Assembly: GCA_000632805.1 (NCBI GenBank)
Contig: CP007444.1
Coordinates: 4,514,772 to 4,578,771, forward strand
Length of the DNA: 64,000 bases
From: Dyella jiangningensis
GTDB taxonomy: Bacteria; Pseudomonadota; Gammaproteobacteria; Xanthomonadales; Rhodanobacteraceae
Direction of reading: 5' to 3'
This document shows, piece by piece, positions 24,842-33,377 of the stretch. The notes beneath the pieces are model-generated. The model was given only the letters and a program-made list of their open reading frames with translations. It did no database searches and was not told the origin of the DNA. The first letter of the stretch is position 1. The number at the start of each line of letters is the position of its first letter. The position numbers and the translations under genes are program-made.

Positions 24842-26047
24842 ATGAGTCTTGCCCAACGCCGCATCCTGCTGGGCGTATCCGGTGGCATTGCCGCCTACAA
24901 GTCCTGCGAACTGGTCCGCCGCCTGCGCGATCTCGGTGCCGAGGTGCGCGTGGTGATGACCGAAGGTGCCACGCATTTCGTCAGCGCGACCACGTTCCAG
25001 GCCTTGTCCGGCCAGCCGGTCCGGATCAGCCTGTGGGATGCGGAAGCCGAAGCGGCGATGGGGCATATCGAACTGGCGCGCTGGGCCGAGCGCATCCTGA
25101 TCGCCCCGGCCAGTGCCGATCTCATCGCGCAGCTGGCTCACGGCTTCGCCAACGACCTGCTCACCACCGTGTGTCTCGCCAGCGCCGCACCGTTGTACGT
25201 GGCGCCGGCGATGAACCAGCAGATGTGGGCGCACGCGGCCGTGCAGGCCAACGTCGATACGCTGCGCCAGCGCGGTGTTCACCTGCTCGGTCCCGCCTCC
25301 GGCGACCAGGCGTGTGGTGACATCGGTTCGGGTCGCATGCTGGAACCGCTTGAACTGCGTGAGGCGATCGTGGCGTCGTTCGGCAATGCCGTGCTGCGTG
25401 GGCGCAAGGTGGTGGTGAGCGCGGGGCCGACCTATGAGGACATCGACCCGGTCCGTTTCATCGGCAACCGCAGTTCAGGCCGCATGGGTTTCGCCGTCGC
25501 CGAAGCCGCGGTGCAGGCCGGCGCGGAGGTGACACTCGTGGCCGGGCCGGTAAGTCTTGCCACGCCGCCGGGCGTCGTACGCCGCATCGACGTGCGCAGC
25601 GCGAACCAGATGCGCGATGCGGTGGTGGCCGCCACCGCGCATGCCGACATCTACATCGGCGCCGCGGCCGTGGGCGATTACCGCCCCGCCGAGGTGGCCG
25701 ATCACAAGATCAAGAAGCGCGACGGCGCCGCGCTGGAGCTGAGCCTGGCCGAGAATCCGGACATCCTCGGCACCCTGGCCGCGCAAACCGTGCGCCCCTT
25801 CTTGGTCGGATTCGCCGCGGAAACGCATGATGTCGAGCGCTACGCCCGCGACAAGCTCGCGCGCAAAGGACTGGACATGATTGCCGCCAACCAGGTTGGC
25901 GGCGGCCTCGGCTTCGAGGCCGCCGACAACGCACTCACTCTCTATGGCCCGGATGGCGCCATCGAATTGCCGCGCGCCTCCAAGTCGGAACTGGCGCGCC
26001 AGCTGGTCGCGAAAATCGCCGAGCGTTACGTGGCGGTGCGCGGATGA
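24842..26047 (+). CDS. coaBC: Bifunctional phosphopantothenoylcysteine decarboxylase / phosphopantothenate-cysteine ligase
   Basis: A 401-aa fusion enzyme for two coenzyme A steps. The CoaC half (about 1-185) has the flavoprotein motif [10 protein letters not shown], active-site H75 (GHIELARW), PAMN (122-125) and the Cys loop [13 protein letters not shown] (C158). The CoaB half (about 190-401) has [29 protein letters not shown] where AAVADY is more usual, and KIKK. It overlaps dut by four bases (ATGA), and algC follows, an operon order shared with Pseudomonas. Confidence 0.96.
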   Translation: MSLAQRRILLGVSGGIAAYKSCELVRRLRDLGAEVRVVMTEGATHFVSATTFQALSGQPVRISLWDAEAEAAMGHIELARWAERILIAPASADLIAQLAHGFANDLLTTVCLASAAPLYVAPAMNQQMWAHAAVQANVDTLRQRGVHLLGPASGDQACGDIGSGRMLEPLELREAIVASFGNAVLRGRKVVVSAGPTYEDIDPVRFIGNRSSGRMGFAVAEAAVQAGAEVTLVAGPVSLATPPGVVRRIDVRSANQMRDAVVAATAHADIYIGAAAVGDYRPAEVADHKIKKRDGAALELSLAENPDILGTLAAQTVRPFLVGFAAETHDVERYARDKLARKGLDMIAANQVGGGLGFEAADNALTLYGPDGAIELPRASKSELARQLVAKIAERYVAVRG

Positions 26048-26502
26048 CGATCGATGTCGAGCTGAAGATCCTCGATCCGCGCCTGGGCGACACCATCGAA
26101 TTGCCGCAAGCGGCGACCGCCGGCAGCGCGGGCATGGACCTGCGCGCCGCCATCGAGGCGCCCCTGACCCTGCAGCCGGGCGAAAGCGCGCTCGTGCCCA
26201 GTGGCATGGCCATCCACATCGGCGATCCGGGCTGGTGCGCGCTGATCGTGCCGCGCTCGGGCCTGGGGCATAAGCACGGCCTGGTCATGGGCAACCTAGT
26301 CGGCGTCATCGACGCGGACTACCAGGGGCCGCTGATGATCTCGTGCTGGAACCGCGGTACGCAGCCCTACACCATCGCGGTGGGCGACCGTATCGCCCAG
26401 CTGCTGCTGGTGCCGGTGGCGCAGGCGCGGCTGAAGGTAGTGAAAGAATTCGCGCCATCGCAGAGGGGCGAGGGCGGTTTTGGTTCGACCGGAGTCAACT
26501 AG
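26044..26502 (+). CDS. dut: dUTP diphosphatase (dUTPase)
   Basis: A 152-aa trimeric dUTPase that hydrolyses dUTP to dUMP and pyrophosphate, keeping uracil out of DNA and supplying dTMP synthesis. All five family motifs are present: [43 protein letters not shown] and [10 protein letters not shown]. It overlaps coaBC by four bases, so translation is coupled, and algC starts 46 bp later. Confidence 0.97.
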   Translation: MTIDVELKILDPRLGDTIELPQAATAGSAGMDLRAAIEAPLTLQPGESALVPSGMAIHIGDPGWCALIVPRSGLGHKHGLVMGNLVGVIDADYQGPLMISCWNRGTQPYTIAVGDRIAQLLLVPVAQARLKVVKEFAPSQRGEGGFGSTGVN

Positions 26503-26548
26503 TCACGCGCTACGGCGTGGGACCCGACAACCTGTGCGGGGACAGGGC

Positions 26549-28876
26549 ATGGCGAAATTCATCAGCTTGGGCGGACAACCGCTGGCTGGATCGAAAGACT
26601 GGCGACGCCTGCTGCCGCTGGCGGCGGGCACCTTGCTGCTGCTGCTCGGCCTGGGCTGCCTGTGGCAGACCTGGCTGATTGCCAATGAGAACAGCGCCAT
26701 CGAGCGTGTGCATGCGGCGCAGAAGCAGGCAGCCCAGGCCATCGCGGCGGAGGTCGCCGACGAGCGCGGTCACATCGAGGCGGCCGTCAAGGCATCCGAT
26801 CCCGCCAGGTTGATGGCTGATCCGGCCCAGGGCGCAGCCGCGTTGCGCCAGCTCGTGCCGCAGGCGCAGGCGATCGAGATCTACAGCGGCGGCCTGGACG
26901 AAGTGCTGCACGCCAACTACCACCAGTTCGGTTACGGCAAGGCAGCGCAGCTCATGGCCGCGCAAACCGCCGAGGGCAGGCCGCTGGCCCAGACGGTGCC
27001 GGACAAGAGTGGCCGTCTGCTCGGCCTGGTGGTGCCGGTGGGGCGGCCCGATCATCCGCTGGGCTGGGTCTGGGCTGCGATGCCCTTTGCGCCGGTACAG
27101 GAGCGATTCCAATCCATCTCGCCGTTCAGTGGACGACTGGAGCTGCGTCAGGGCGACGATCGCGGCGACCTGCGGCTGCTCGCCAACGGCAGCCCCGCTG
27201 CCGAGCGCGAAGCATCGGGCTTGGCCATTCCGGAAACCACGCTCAGCGTGGTGGCCGCGCTGCCGCGCGCTTACATCGTGCTGCCGAAGGTCTGGCCGCT
27301 TACCGCGCTGTTTGGCCTGATATGCGTCGGCGGTGGCCTGTACCTGCTGTGGATGCGCAATCGCCTGGGCATCAGCCGCGCCGTGGAGGTTGATGAGCCA
27401 GTATTCGCGGATCTCATCGAGAATCCGCCCGAACCTGCGCCTTCCGCACCTGCCCGTCTCGCCGCGATCAAGGCGGCGGCCCCCGCGGTGCCGGCAACTA
27501 TCGATCCGGCCATCTTCCGCACCTACGATGTGCGCGGCGTGGTCGGCAAGTCGCTCACCGTCGATGTGGCGCGGCTGCTCGGCCAGGCCATTGGCACGGT
27601 GATGCGGGAGAAGGGCCTGCACGAGATCGTGGTTGGCCGCGATGGCCGTACCTCGGGCCCCGAACTCGCCGCTGCGCTGGCCGAAGGCCTGCGCGTGGCG
27701 GGCATCGACGTGATCGACTTGGGCGCCGTGCCAACGCCGGTCGTGTATTTCGCCGCCTACCGATTCAATACCGGTTGTGGCGTGGCGGTCACCGGCAGCC
27801 ACAATCCGCCGGAATACAACGGTTTCAAGATCGTGGTCGGGGGCGAAACCTTGTCCGAGGGCGCCATCCAGGATCTCTACCAGCGCATCACCTCCGACCA
27901 GCTCTCGCGTGGCGAAAAAGGCGGCCTGCGCCACGTGGACGTCATCCCCGACTATGTCGATCGCATCACCTCCGACGTGCAAGCGGAGCGTCGCCTCAAG
28001 GTCGTCATCGATGCCGGGAACGGCATCGCCGGCGCGGTGGCGCCGCAGGTGCTCGAGGGCATCGGTTGCGACGTGATCCCGCTGTATTGCGATGTCGATG
28101 GCAGCTTCCCCAACCACCATCCCGATCCGTCCGATCCGCACAACCTCGAAGACCTGATCTTCGCGGTGAAGCAGACCGGCGCCGATCTCGGCATCGCCTT
28201 CGACGGCGATGGGGACCGCCTGGGCGTGGTCACCAGAGATGGCGAGATCATCTTCCCCGATCGCACGCTGATGCTGTTCGCGCGCGACGTGCTGTCGCGC
28301 CAGCCGGGCGCCACCGTCATCTACGACGTGAAATGCACCGGGCATCTCAAGGGCGTGATCCTCGATGCGGGCGGCAGCCCGCTGATGTGGCGCACCGGCC
28401 ATTCGCTGATGAAGGCGAAGATGCGTGAGACCGATGCGGAACTCGCCGGCGAGATGAGCGGCCACTTCTTCTTCAAGGAACGCTGGTACGGCTTCGACGA
28501 CGGCATCTATGCCGGCGCCCGCCTGATGGAAATCCTGGCCGGTGATCTGGAAGAACGCACACCGGAAGAGATCTTCGCCACGTGCCCGAAGGGCGTGTCC
28601 ACCCCCGAGCTGAAGGTGGAGATGCGCGAAGGCGAGCATTACCGCTTCATCGACGCCTTCCGCCAGAAGGCCGTGTTCGGCGAGGCCACGCTCACCACGA
28701 TCGACGGCGTGCGCGCCGACTGGCCGGACGGTTGGGGTCTGGTGCGTCCATCGAACACCACGCCTTCCCTGGTATTGCGCTTCGATGCCGACAACGAGGC
28801 GGCGCTCAAGCGCATCCAGGGCCTGTTCCGCTCGCAGCTGCTGGCGATCGACCCCGCGTTGAAATTGCCATTCTGA
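26549..28876 (+). CDS. algC: Phosphomannomutase/phosphoglucomutase AlgC with membrane-anchored N-terminal module
   Basis: A 775-aa protein. The C-terminal part (about 318-775) is a complete alpha-D-phosphohexomutase: phosphoserine loop TGSHNP (Ser417), metal loop FDGDGDRLG, sugar loop GEMSGHFFF and phosphate-binding RPSNTTP. It interconverts 6- and 1-phosphates of mannose or glucose for polysaccharide and lipopolysaccharide precursors. The first part has a transmembrane helix near 20-44, about 200 aa probably in the periplasm, and a second helix near 247-268, then a Pro/Ala-rich linker. Long AlgC forms with such an extension occur in Pseudomonas. ATG at 26549 has GGGACAGGG upstream. Confidence 0.9.
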   Translation: MAKFISLGGQPLAGSKDWRRLLPLAAGTLLLLLGLGCLWQTWLIANENSAIERVHAAQKQAAQAIAAEVADERGHIEAAVKASDPARLMADPAQGAAALRQLVPQAQAIEIYSGGLDEVLHANYHQFGYGKAAQLMAAQTAEGRPLAQTVPDKSGRLLGLVVPVGRPDHPLGWVWAAMPFAPVQERFQSISPFSGRLELRQGDDRGDLRLLANGSPAAEREASGLAIPETTLSVVAALPRAYIVLPKVWPLTALFGLICVGGGLYLLWMRNRLGISRAVEVDEPVFADLIENPPEPAPSAPARLAAIKAAAPAVPATIDPAIFRTYDVRGVVGKSLTVDVARLLGQAIGTVMREKGLHEIVVGRDGRTSGPELAAALAEGLRVAGIDVIDLGAVPTPVVYFAAYRFNTGCGVAVTGSHNPPEYNGFKIVVGGETLSEGAIQDLYQRITSDQLSRGEKGGLRHVDVIPDYVDRITSDVQAERRLKVVIDAGNGIAGAVAPQVLEGIGCDVIPLYCDVDGSFPNHHPDPSDPHNLEDLIFAVKQTGADLGIAFDGDGDRLGVVTRDGEIIFPDRTLMLFARDVLSRQPGATVIYDVKCTGHLKGVILDAGGSPLMWRTGHSLMKAKMRETDAELAGEMSGHFFFKERWYGFDDGIYAGARLMEILAGDLEERTPEEIFATCPKGVSTPELKVEMREGEHYRFIDAFRQKAVFGEATLTTIDGVRADWPDGWGLVRPSNTTPSLVLRFDADNEAALKRIQGLFRSQLLAIDPALKLPF

Positions 28877-28880
28877 AAGC

Positions 28881-28910
28881 AAAAGGCCTCGTTTCCGAGG
28901 CCTTTTCATT
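28881..28910. terminator. Bidirectional terminator between algC and the DUF4124 gene
   Basis: AAAAGGCCTCG/CGAGGCCTTTT with a TTTC loop, symmetric A- and T-tracts, between convergent genes. Confidence 0.88.
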
Positions 28911-28935
28911 CCGGCGCCTGCTAGGCAGGGCGGCT

Positions 28936-29589
28936 TTACGGGCCCGAACGTTCCTTTTCCTTGGCCGCCTTCACGTCGCGATAGTGCTGCAGGTCGGTGG
29001 CGTTCTTCTTCTCCGCCGCCTCGCGCGCATTCAATTCCCGCTCCAGCGTGTCGCGCTGTTGCGTGACCACGTCGCGCTGCTTGGCGATGCTGTCGTTGAG
29101 GAACTTCGGCACCGGCTGCTTGGCGCGCTCCAGGTCGCCGGCACGCGTGAGCAGATCCGTCAGTGTCTTTTCCTGACTGCGCAGGTTGATGCGGGTGGTG
29201 CTGATCTGCTGTTCCAGGTTGTCCAGGCTCTGCTTCAGCGAGGTCGCATAGCCTTCCTCGGTGGGATAGGCGGCCAGCATCTGCGAGTCGACGCGGTCGC
29301 GTTCCTGTGCGGCGCGCCGCTCCGCAGCCTGCTGGTCGGCCACCTTCTGTGCCGCTGCGCGCTCTTCCGGATTGAGCTGGCGGTCGACGTGCTGCACCAC
29401 CAGGCCGCGATCGTTGACCAGGTCGTAGCCGTACTTGAGCGCATCGGACGTCAGGCTGTCGCTGTAGTGCGGCAGCCCCGAGGCATCCTTCCAACGGTAG
29501 CGATAGCTGCTGGCTGAAGTCTTCTGTGCCTGCACCTGCGCGCCGGCGGTCAGCGCGAGGATCGCGATGACGAGTAGTGTTCTACGCAT
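28936..29589 (-). CDS. DUF4124-like periplasmic protein with coiled coil
   Basis: A 217-aa protein with a cleavable signal peptide (cut near residue 21 after VQA). The short DUF4124-type motif YRWKDASGLPHYSDS follows, then a long charged helical region (about residues 75-215) with heptad-like Leu spacing that should form a coiled coil. The function of the family is unknown. ATG at 29589 follows AAGGGGGAA. It lies downstream of pyrE on the same strand with 102 bp between, containing an inverted repeat. Confidence 0.8.
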   Translation of the reverse strand: MRRTLLVIAILALTAGAQVQAQKTSASSYRYRWKDASGLPHYSDSLTSDALKYGYDLVNDRGLVVQHVDRQLNPEERAAAQKVADQQAAERRAAQERDRVDSQMLAAYPTEEGYATSLKQSLDNLEQQISTTRINLRSQEKTLTDLLTRAGDLERAKQPVPKFLNDSIAKQRDVVTQQRDTLERELNAREAAEKKNATDLQHYRDVKAAKEKERSGP

Positions 29590-29628
29590 GAATTCCCCCT
29601 TGTGGGCGGAAGTATATCCAGCCGCATG

Positions 29629-29657
29629 GCGAGACCATGACGTTGCCATGGTCTCGC
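29629..29657. other. 11-bp perfect inverted repeat between pyrE and the DUF4124 gene
   Basis: GCGAGACCATG pairs with CATGGTCTCGC across seven bases. There is no T-tract on either strand. It could be an operator for the DUF4124 gene or a 3'-end hairpin of pyrE. Confidence 0.4.
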
Positions 29658-29691
29658 TGTCTCCAATGTGACCGGAGTCGCTGGCTATCGC

Positions 29692-30339
29692 TCAGGCATT
29701 CACACCGTACTGCTGGCGGTAAGCCACCAGCTTGGCGTGCTCGCCGGCGAGTTCGGGGCGCTCGCCCGCATAAGCCAGTACGTCGCCGAGGTTGGTGATG
29801 GCGATGACCGGAATGCCGAACTCGGCGGTGACTTCCTGTGCGGCGGACAGCGCGCCCTGGCCGCGTTCCTGGCGATCCAGCGCGATCAGCACGCCGGCCG
29901 GCGTGGCCCCCTGCGCGCGGATCAGAGCCAGCGATTCGCGCACGGCGGTGCCCGCGGTCATCACGTCATCCACGATCAGCACCCGACCCTTCAGTGGTGC
30001 GCCCACCAGGACGCCGCCTTCGCCGTGGTCCTTGGCCTCCTTGCGGTTGTAGGCCCACGGCAGGTCGCGACCGTGCCGGTCGGCCAAGGCAATGGCGGTC
30101 GCCGCCGCCAGCGCGATTCCCTTGTAGGCGGGGCCGAACAGCATGTCGACCTCGATGCCCGAGTTCACCACCGCCGCCGCATAGGCACGACCCAGCTGCG
30201 CGAGCGCCGCGCCGGAGTCGATGCGACCCATGTTGAAGAAGTATGGGCTCTGGCGGCCGGACTTCAGCGTGAAGTCGCCAAAACGCAGCACGTCGCGCTG
30301 CAGGGTGAGTTCGATGAAATCGCGCTGGTAATCGTGCAC
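29692..30339 (-). CDS. pyrE: Orotate phosphoribosyltransferase
   Basis: A 215-aa enzyme that joins orotate to PRPP to form OMP in pyrimidine synthesis. The PRPP-binding motif [14 protein letters not shown], the [14 protein letters not shown] substrate segment and GPAYKGIAL are as expected, and the length is normal. The start is GTG at 30339. It is followed by the DUF4124 gene and preceded by a GNAT gene 22 bp upstream on the same strand. The nearby ExoIII/Crc-like gene recalls the crc-pyrE adjacency in Pseudomonas. Confidence 0.95.
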   Translation of the reverse strand: MHDYQRDFIELTLQRDVLRFGDFTLKSGRQSPYFFNMGRIDSGAALAQLGRAYAAAVVNSGIEVDMLFGPAYKGIALAAATAIALADRHGRDLPWAYNRKEAKDHGEGGVLVGAPLKGRVLIVDDVMTAGTAVRESLALIRAQGATPAGVLIALDRQERGQGALSAAQEVTAEFGIPVIAITNLGDVLAYAGERPELAGEHAKLVAYRQQYGVNA

Positions 30340-30361
30340 GGCGGTGTTCTCTCGATCGGAT

Positions 30362-30859
30362 TCAAGGGGGTAGGGCGCACAGCATCACGTATTGCGGCCC
30401 CGAGCGCCCGCCATGGTACAGCCCGGCGGCCTCGCGGAAGCCGGCGTGCCGGTACAGCGCGATGGCCGACGTGTTGCGGAGATTCACGGTGAGTACCACA
30501 TCCCGCACCTGCGGATGACGCCGGGAGAGATCGGCCATCGCGACGGCGAGCGCCCGCGTTCCCAGTCCCTGGCCTTGCCAACGCGCGTCGATGAAGAACG
30601 AGCGCAAGCCGACCGTGGTTCGCTCGAATGTCATGTCCGCGATGCTGCGCGGGTGGTGCTCCAGGCGATAGAAGCCGATGGGTTCGCCTTCGCGCAGGAT
30701 GGCCATGGCCTCGCTGCCTTCGCACATCGCGGCATCCGCCAGCGAGGCGGCGATGTGGCCGACGAAATCGTATTGCGCCTCGTGCACCACCAGATCAAGC
30801 AGGGCCGGGCGCAGGGAAGCATCGACGGGACGGACGCGGATATCGGGGCAGTCAGGCAT
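30362..30859 (-). CDS. GNAT family N-acetyltransferase
   Basis: A 165-aa GCN5-related acetyltransferase. The acetyl-CoA pyrophosphate loop [12 protein letters not shown] is intact, followed by [19 protein letters not shown], the typical final motif. The acceptor substrate is unknown. The frame is open upstream to 31015, but that would overlap the divergent nuclease gene; ATG at 30859 is chosen. It is 22 bp upstream of pyrE and possibly in its operon. Confidence 0.88.
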   Translation of the reverse strand: MPDCPDIRVRPVDASLRPALLDLVVHEAQYDFVGHIAASLADAAMCEGSEAMAILREGEPIGFYRLEHHPRSIADMTFERTTVGLRSFFIDARWQGQGLGTRALAVAMADLSRRHPQVRDVVLTVNLRNTSAIALYRHAGFREAAGLYHGGRSGPQYVMLCALPP

Positions 30860-30905
30860 GGTTGCTATGATGGCGCATCCACCGGAAGTGAAGGACTCGC
30901 CCGAC

Positions 30906-31676
30906 ATGCGCATCATCAGCCTCAACGCCAACGGCATCCGTTCGGCCGGGACCAAGGGCGTGTTCGAGTGGCTTCGCCAGCAGAAGGCCGACGTGGTCTG
31001 CCTGCAGGAAACCAAATCACAGGAAGACCAGCTCAGCGACCCGATGTTTCGCCCCGATGGCCACCATTGCTTTTATCGCGATGCCAGCAGCAAGAAGGGC
31101 TACAGCGGCGTGGCCATCTACGCCAAGCGCGAACCGGACGAGGTGCGCACCACGCTGGGTTGGGAGCCGTTCGACTGCGAGGGCCGCTACATCGAAGCGC
31201 GCTTCGGCAAGCTCAGCGTGGTGTCGCTGTACGTGCCGTCGGGTTCCTCCGGCGAGGAGCGGCAGGCCTTCAAGTTCAAGGTGATGGACTGGATCGCGCC
31301 GATCTTCGCCGAATGGATGAAGAGCGGCCGCGACTACGTGCTGTGCGGCGACTGGAACATCGTGCGCAGCGAACTGGACATCAAGAACTGGCGCTCCAAC
31401 CAGAAGAACTCCGGCTGCCTGCCCGAAGAGCGCGCCTGGCTCAATGACCTGGTCGACAAGCACGGCTGGGTGGACAGCTACCGCACGCTGCATCCCAAGG
31501 GTCAGGATTACACCTGGTGGTCCAATCGCGGCAACGCGCGCGCCAACGACGTGGGCTGGCGCATCGATTACCAGATCGTCACGCCGTCGCTGCGCGATCG
31601 CCTGAAGCGCTGCTCGGTCTACCGTGACGAGCGCTTCTCCGACCATGCCCCATTCACGGTCGACTATGCCGACTGA
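30906..31676 (+). CDS. Exodeoxyribonuclease III family nuclease, Crc-like
   Basis: A 256-aa protein of the ExoIII/AP-endonuclease fold. Catalytic signatures are intact: CLQETK (Glu35), GDWNIV and SDHAPF. Overall sequence (MRIISLNANGI start, WWSNRG, GWRIDYQIVTP) and location next to pyrE resemble Pseudomonas Crc, which has lost catalytic residues. Keeping them suggests a working DNA-repair enzyme (xthA-like) rather than an Hfq co-repressor; that is inference. It is divergent from the GNAT gene, and its 3' end overlaps the next gene by 11 bases. Confidence 0.9.
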   Translation: MRIISLNANGIRSAGTKGVFEWLRQQKADVVCLQETKSQEDQLSDPMFRPDGHHCFYRDASSKKGYSGVAIYAKREPDEVRTTLGWEPFDCEGRYIEARFGKLSVVSLYVPSGSSGEERQAFKFKVMDWIAPIFAEWMKSGRDYVLCGDWNIVRSELDIKNWRSNQKNSGCLPEERAWLNDLVDKHGWVDSYRTLHPKGQDYTWWSNRGNARANDVGWRIDYQIVTPSLRDRLKRCSVYRDERFSDHAPFTVDYAD

Positions 31677-32991
31677 GGTGAAGCCGGCGGGCAAGCCGGC
31701 CAAGCTGCCTATCTGGCATGCGTTTGCCCAACCCGCCGCCTGGACCTTGTTCCTGTTCGGTTTCTCCTCGGGACTACCGTTCCTGCTGGTTTCTTACACG
31801 GTAGCCATCTGGCTGAAAAAGCATGGCATCGTGCTTAAAGAGATCACGATGATTGCAAGCGCGGGCATGTTCTACGCGCTGAAGTTCCTGTGGGCGCCCT
31901 TGCTCGACCACGTGAAATTGCCGGGCGCGCTCGGGCGGCTGGGGCAGCGGCGCAGTTGGCTGTTGCTTGCCCAGGTCGCCGTGATGGCTGGCCTGGTGGC
32001 CATGGCTAACCTCACGCCCACGCAGCTGCCGCTATTCATCGGAGCAACGCTGGTCGTGGCCTTCTTTGGGGCCACGCAGGACATTGCGGTGGATGCCTAT
32101 CGCATTGAAATCGCGCCGACGTCCGACCAGGGTGCATTGGTGGCGACGTACTCGCTGGGATACCGCATCGCGCTGATTGTCACGGGTGCCGGCGCGCTGA
32201 TCCTCGCGGATCATTTCTCGTGGCCGATGATCTATGTGGTGTTTGCGCTGGCCATGCTGGTGCCGATATTGGCAACGTTTGGTGCGCGCGAACCCGAGGT
32301 GATACGGACCACGCCGCCCAGCTGGCGCGCCGCAATGCGGCTGAGCGTGATCGATCCGTTTGCGGATTTCTTTCGCCGCTACGGCTGGTTGCTGGCAAGC
32401 ATCACGCTACTCTTCATCCTGCTGTTCAAGATCCCCGAGCAGGCGACGGTCGGTGGCGTGATGGGGCCGTTCTATCTCGACATGGGATTCACGACCACTC
32501 AAATCGGCGCCATTACCAAGCTGTGGGGCGTGTGGATCGGCATTCTGGGTGTGTTCGTCGGTGGTGCCGCGGTGGCTCGCTGGGGCGCGTGGCGCAGCCT
32601 GGGCGTATCGATGGTGCTGGCCGGCGCAAGCAACCTGGGCTACCTGTGGCTGATCGCGCATCCGGGCAACCTGGCGGTGCTGACGGCAGTCATCTCGGTG
32701 GAGAATTTCACGCTCGGTGTCCTCGGCCCGCCGATCGTGGCGTTTCTGTCCTCGCTGGTCAGCCGTGAACACACGGCGACGCAATACGCACTGCTCAGCT
32801 CCATGGTCAACCTGCCCGGCAAGGTGCTCGGGTTCTTTGCCGGCGGCATTGCGATGTCGACGGGTTACGGCGGCTATTTCGTGCTCACCGTGGTTTCCAT
32901 CATTCCGGCCACGCTGCTCTTCGCCTACCTTTGGCCCCGTTTCAGCAAGGACCGCCCCAGCGACGCCAAACCGGAAAAAACTGCGGTCTGA
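31666..32991 (+). CDS. AmpG-like MFS transporter (muropeptide permease family)
   Basis: A 441-aa membrane protein with about 12-13 hydrophobic segments of the major facilitator type. The sequence FGATQDIAVDAYRIE early in the protein is the AmpG family hallmark. AmpG imports N-acetylglucosaminyl-anhydro-muropeptides for cell-wall recycling, and the next enzyme gene on the chromosome is anmK, which acts on the same material. The ATG at 31666 overlaps the nuclease stop by 11 bases; ATG at 31645 is an alternative. Confidence 0.87.
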   Translation: MPTEVKPAGKPAKLPIWHAFAQPAAWTLFLFGFSSGLPFLLVSYTVAIWLKKHGIVLKEITMIASAGMFYALKFLWAPLLDHVKLPGALGRLGQRRSWLLLAQVAVMAGLVAMANLTPTQLPLFIGATLVVAFFGATQDIAVDAYRIEIAPTSDQGALVATYSLGYRIALIVTGAGALILADHFSWPMIYVVFALAMLVPILATFGAREPEVIRTTPPSWRAAMRLSVIDPFADFFRRYGWLLASITLLFILLFKIPEQATVGGVMGPFYLDMGFTTTQIGAITKLWGVWIGILGVFVGGAAVARWGAWRSLGVSMVLAGASNLGYLWLIAHPGNLAVLTAVISVENFTLGVLGPPIVAFLSSLVSREHTATQYALLSSMVNLPGKVLGFFAGGIAMSTGYGGYFVLTVVSIIPATLLFAYLWPRFSKDRPSDAKPEKTAV

Positions 32992-33022
32992 ATCAGCCAA
33001 GAGGTCGATACATTCCCCCTTG

Positions 33023-33051
33023 CCCCTGTGCCAAGATAATCCGCACAGGGG
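33023..33051 (+). terminator. Hairpin after the AmpG-like gene
   Basis: CCCCTGTGC pairs with GCACAGGGG around 11 bases, 30 bp after the stop. There is no clear T-tract. It lies just before the ribosome binding site of the next small gene and could affect either. Confidence 0.4.
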
Positions 33052-33077
33052 GCTTATGACTGTGGAAGGGGGAGTCC

Positions 33078-33377
33078 GTGCCGGACCTCGTCATTCGCCA
33101 TATCGACAACCTCATGGCCGAGCGCATCAAGGCGCTGGCCAAGGAGCGGCAGTGGTCGATCAATGACGTAGTGCTGCATGCACTACGGCATGGCTTGGGC
33201 ATGGCCGCGAGCAATCTTTTCGCGGAAACCATGCTCGACCCGGGTGAGCTCACCACGTTGGCCGGCCAATGGGATGCGGGCGAAAAGGCAGCGTTCCAGG
33301 AGGCCGTGCTGGCGCTCTCGCGCACTACACCTACTCAGCTTGCGCCGGTGCATCGCGTTCTCGATGACGAGAGTTAA
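33078..33377 (+). CDS. Ribbon-helix-helix (Arc/FitA-type) protein, orphan
   Basis: A 99-aa protein starting with GTG after AAGGGGGAG. The N-terminal 40 residues (PDLVIRHIDNLMAERIKALA...SINDVVLHALRHGL) have the beta-strand plus two-helix pattern of Arc/FitA-like DNA-binding antitoxins. The C-terminal half is not typical. No PIN-domain or other toxin gene lies on either side, so a complete toxin-antitoxin pair is not supported. Its stop TAA and the anmK stop share a TTAA palindrome, so the two genes converge with a four-base overlap. Confidence 0.7.
   Translation: MPDLVIRHIDNLMAERIKALAKERQWSINDVVLHALRHGLGMAASNLFAETMLDPGELTTLAGQWDAGEKAAFQEAVLALSRTTPTQLAPVHRVLDDES

Noticed and set aside
24842..26047. 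Altered CoaB motif (AAVGDY in place of AAVADY) as loss of function
   Set aside because: Gly for Ala is conservative and all other catalytic motifs of both halves are intact.
26510..29494. 994-codon minus-strand open frame across algC and the DUF4124 gene
   Set aside because: It crosses two real genes and a terminator and has shadow composition; no recognisable domain.
33078..33377. Complete toxin-antitoxin system
   Set aside because: Only the antitoxin-like half is present; flanking genes are a transporter and anmK.
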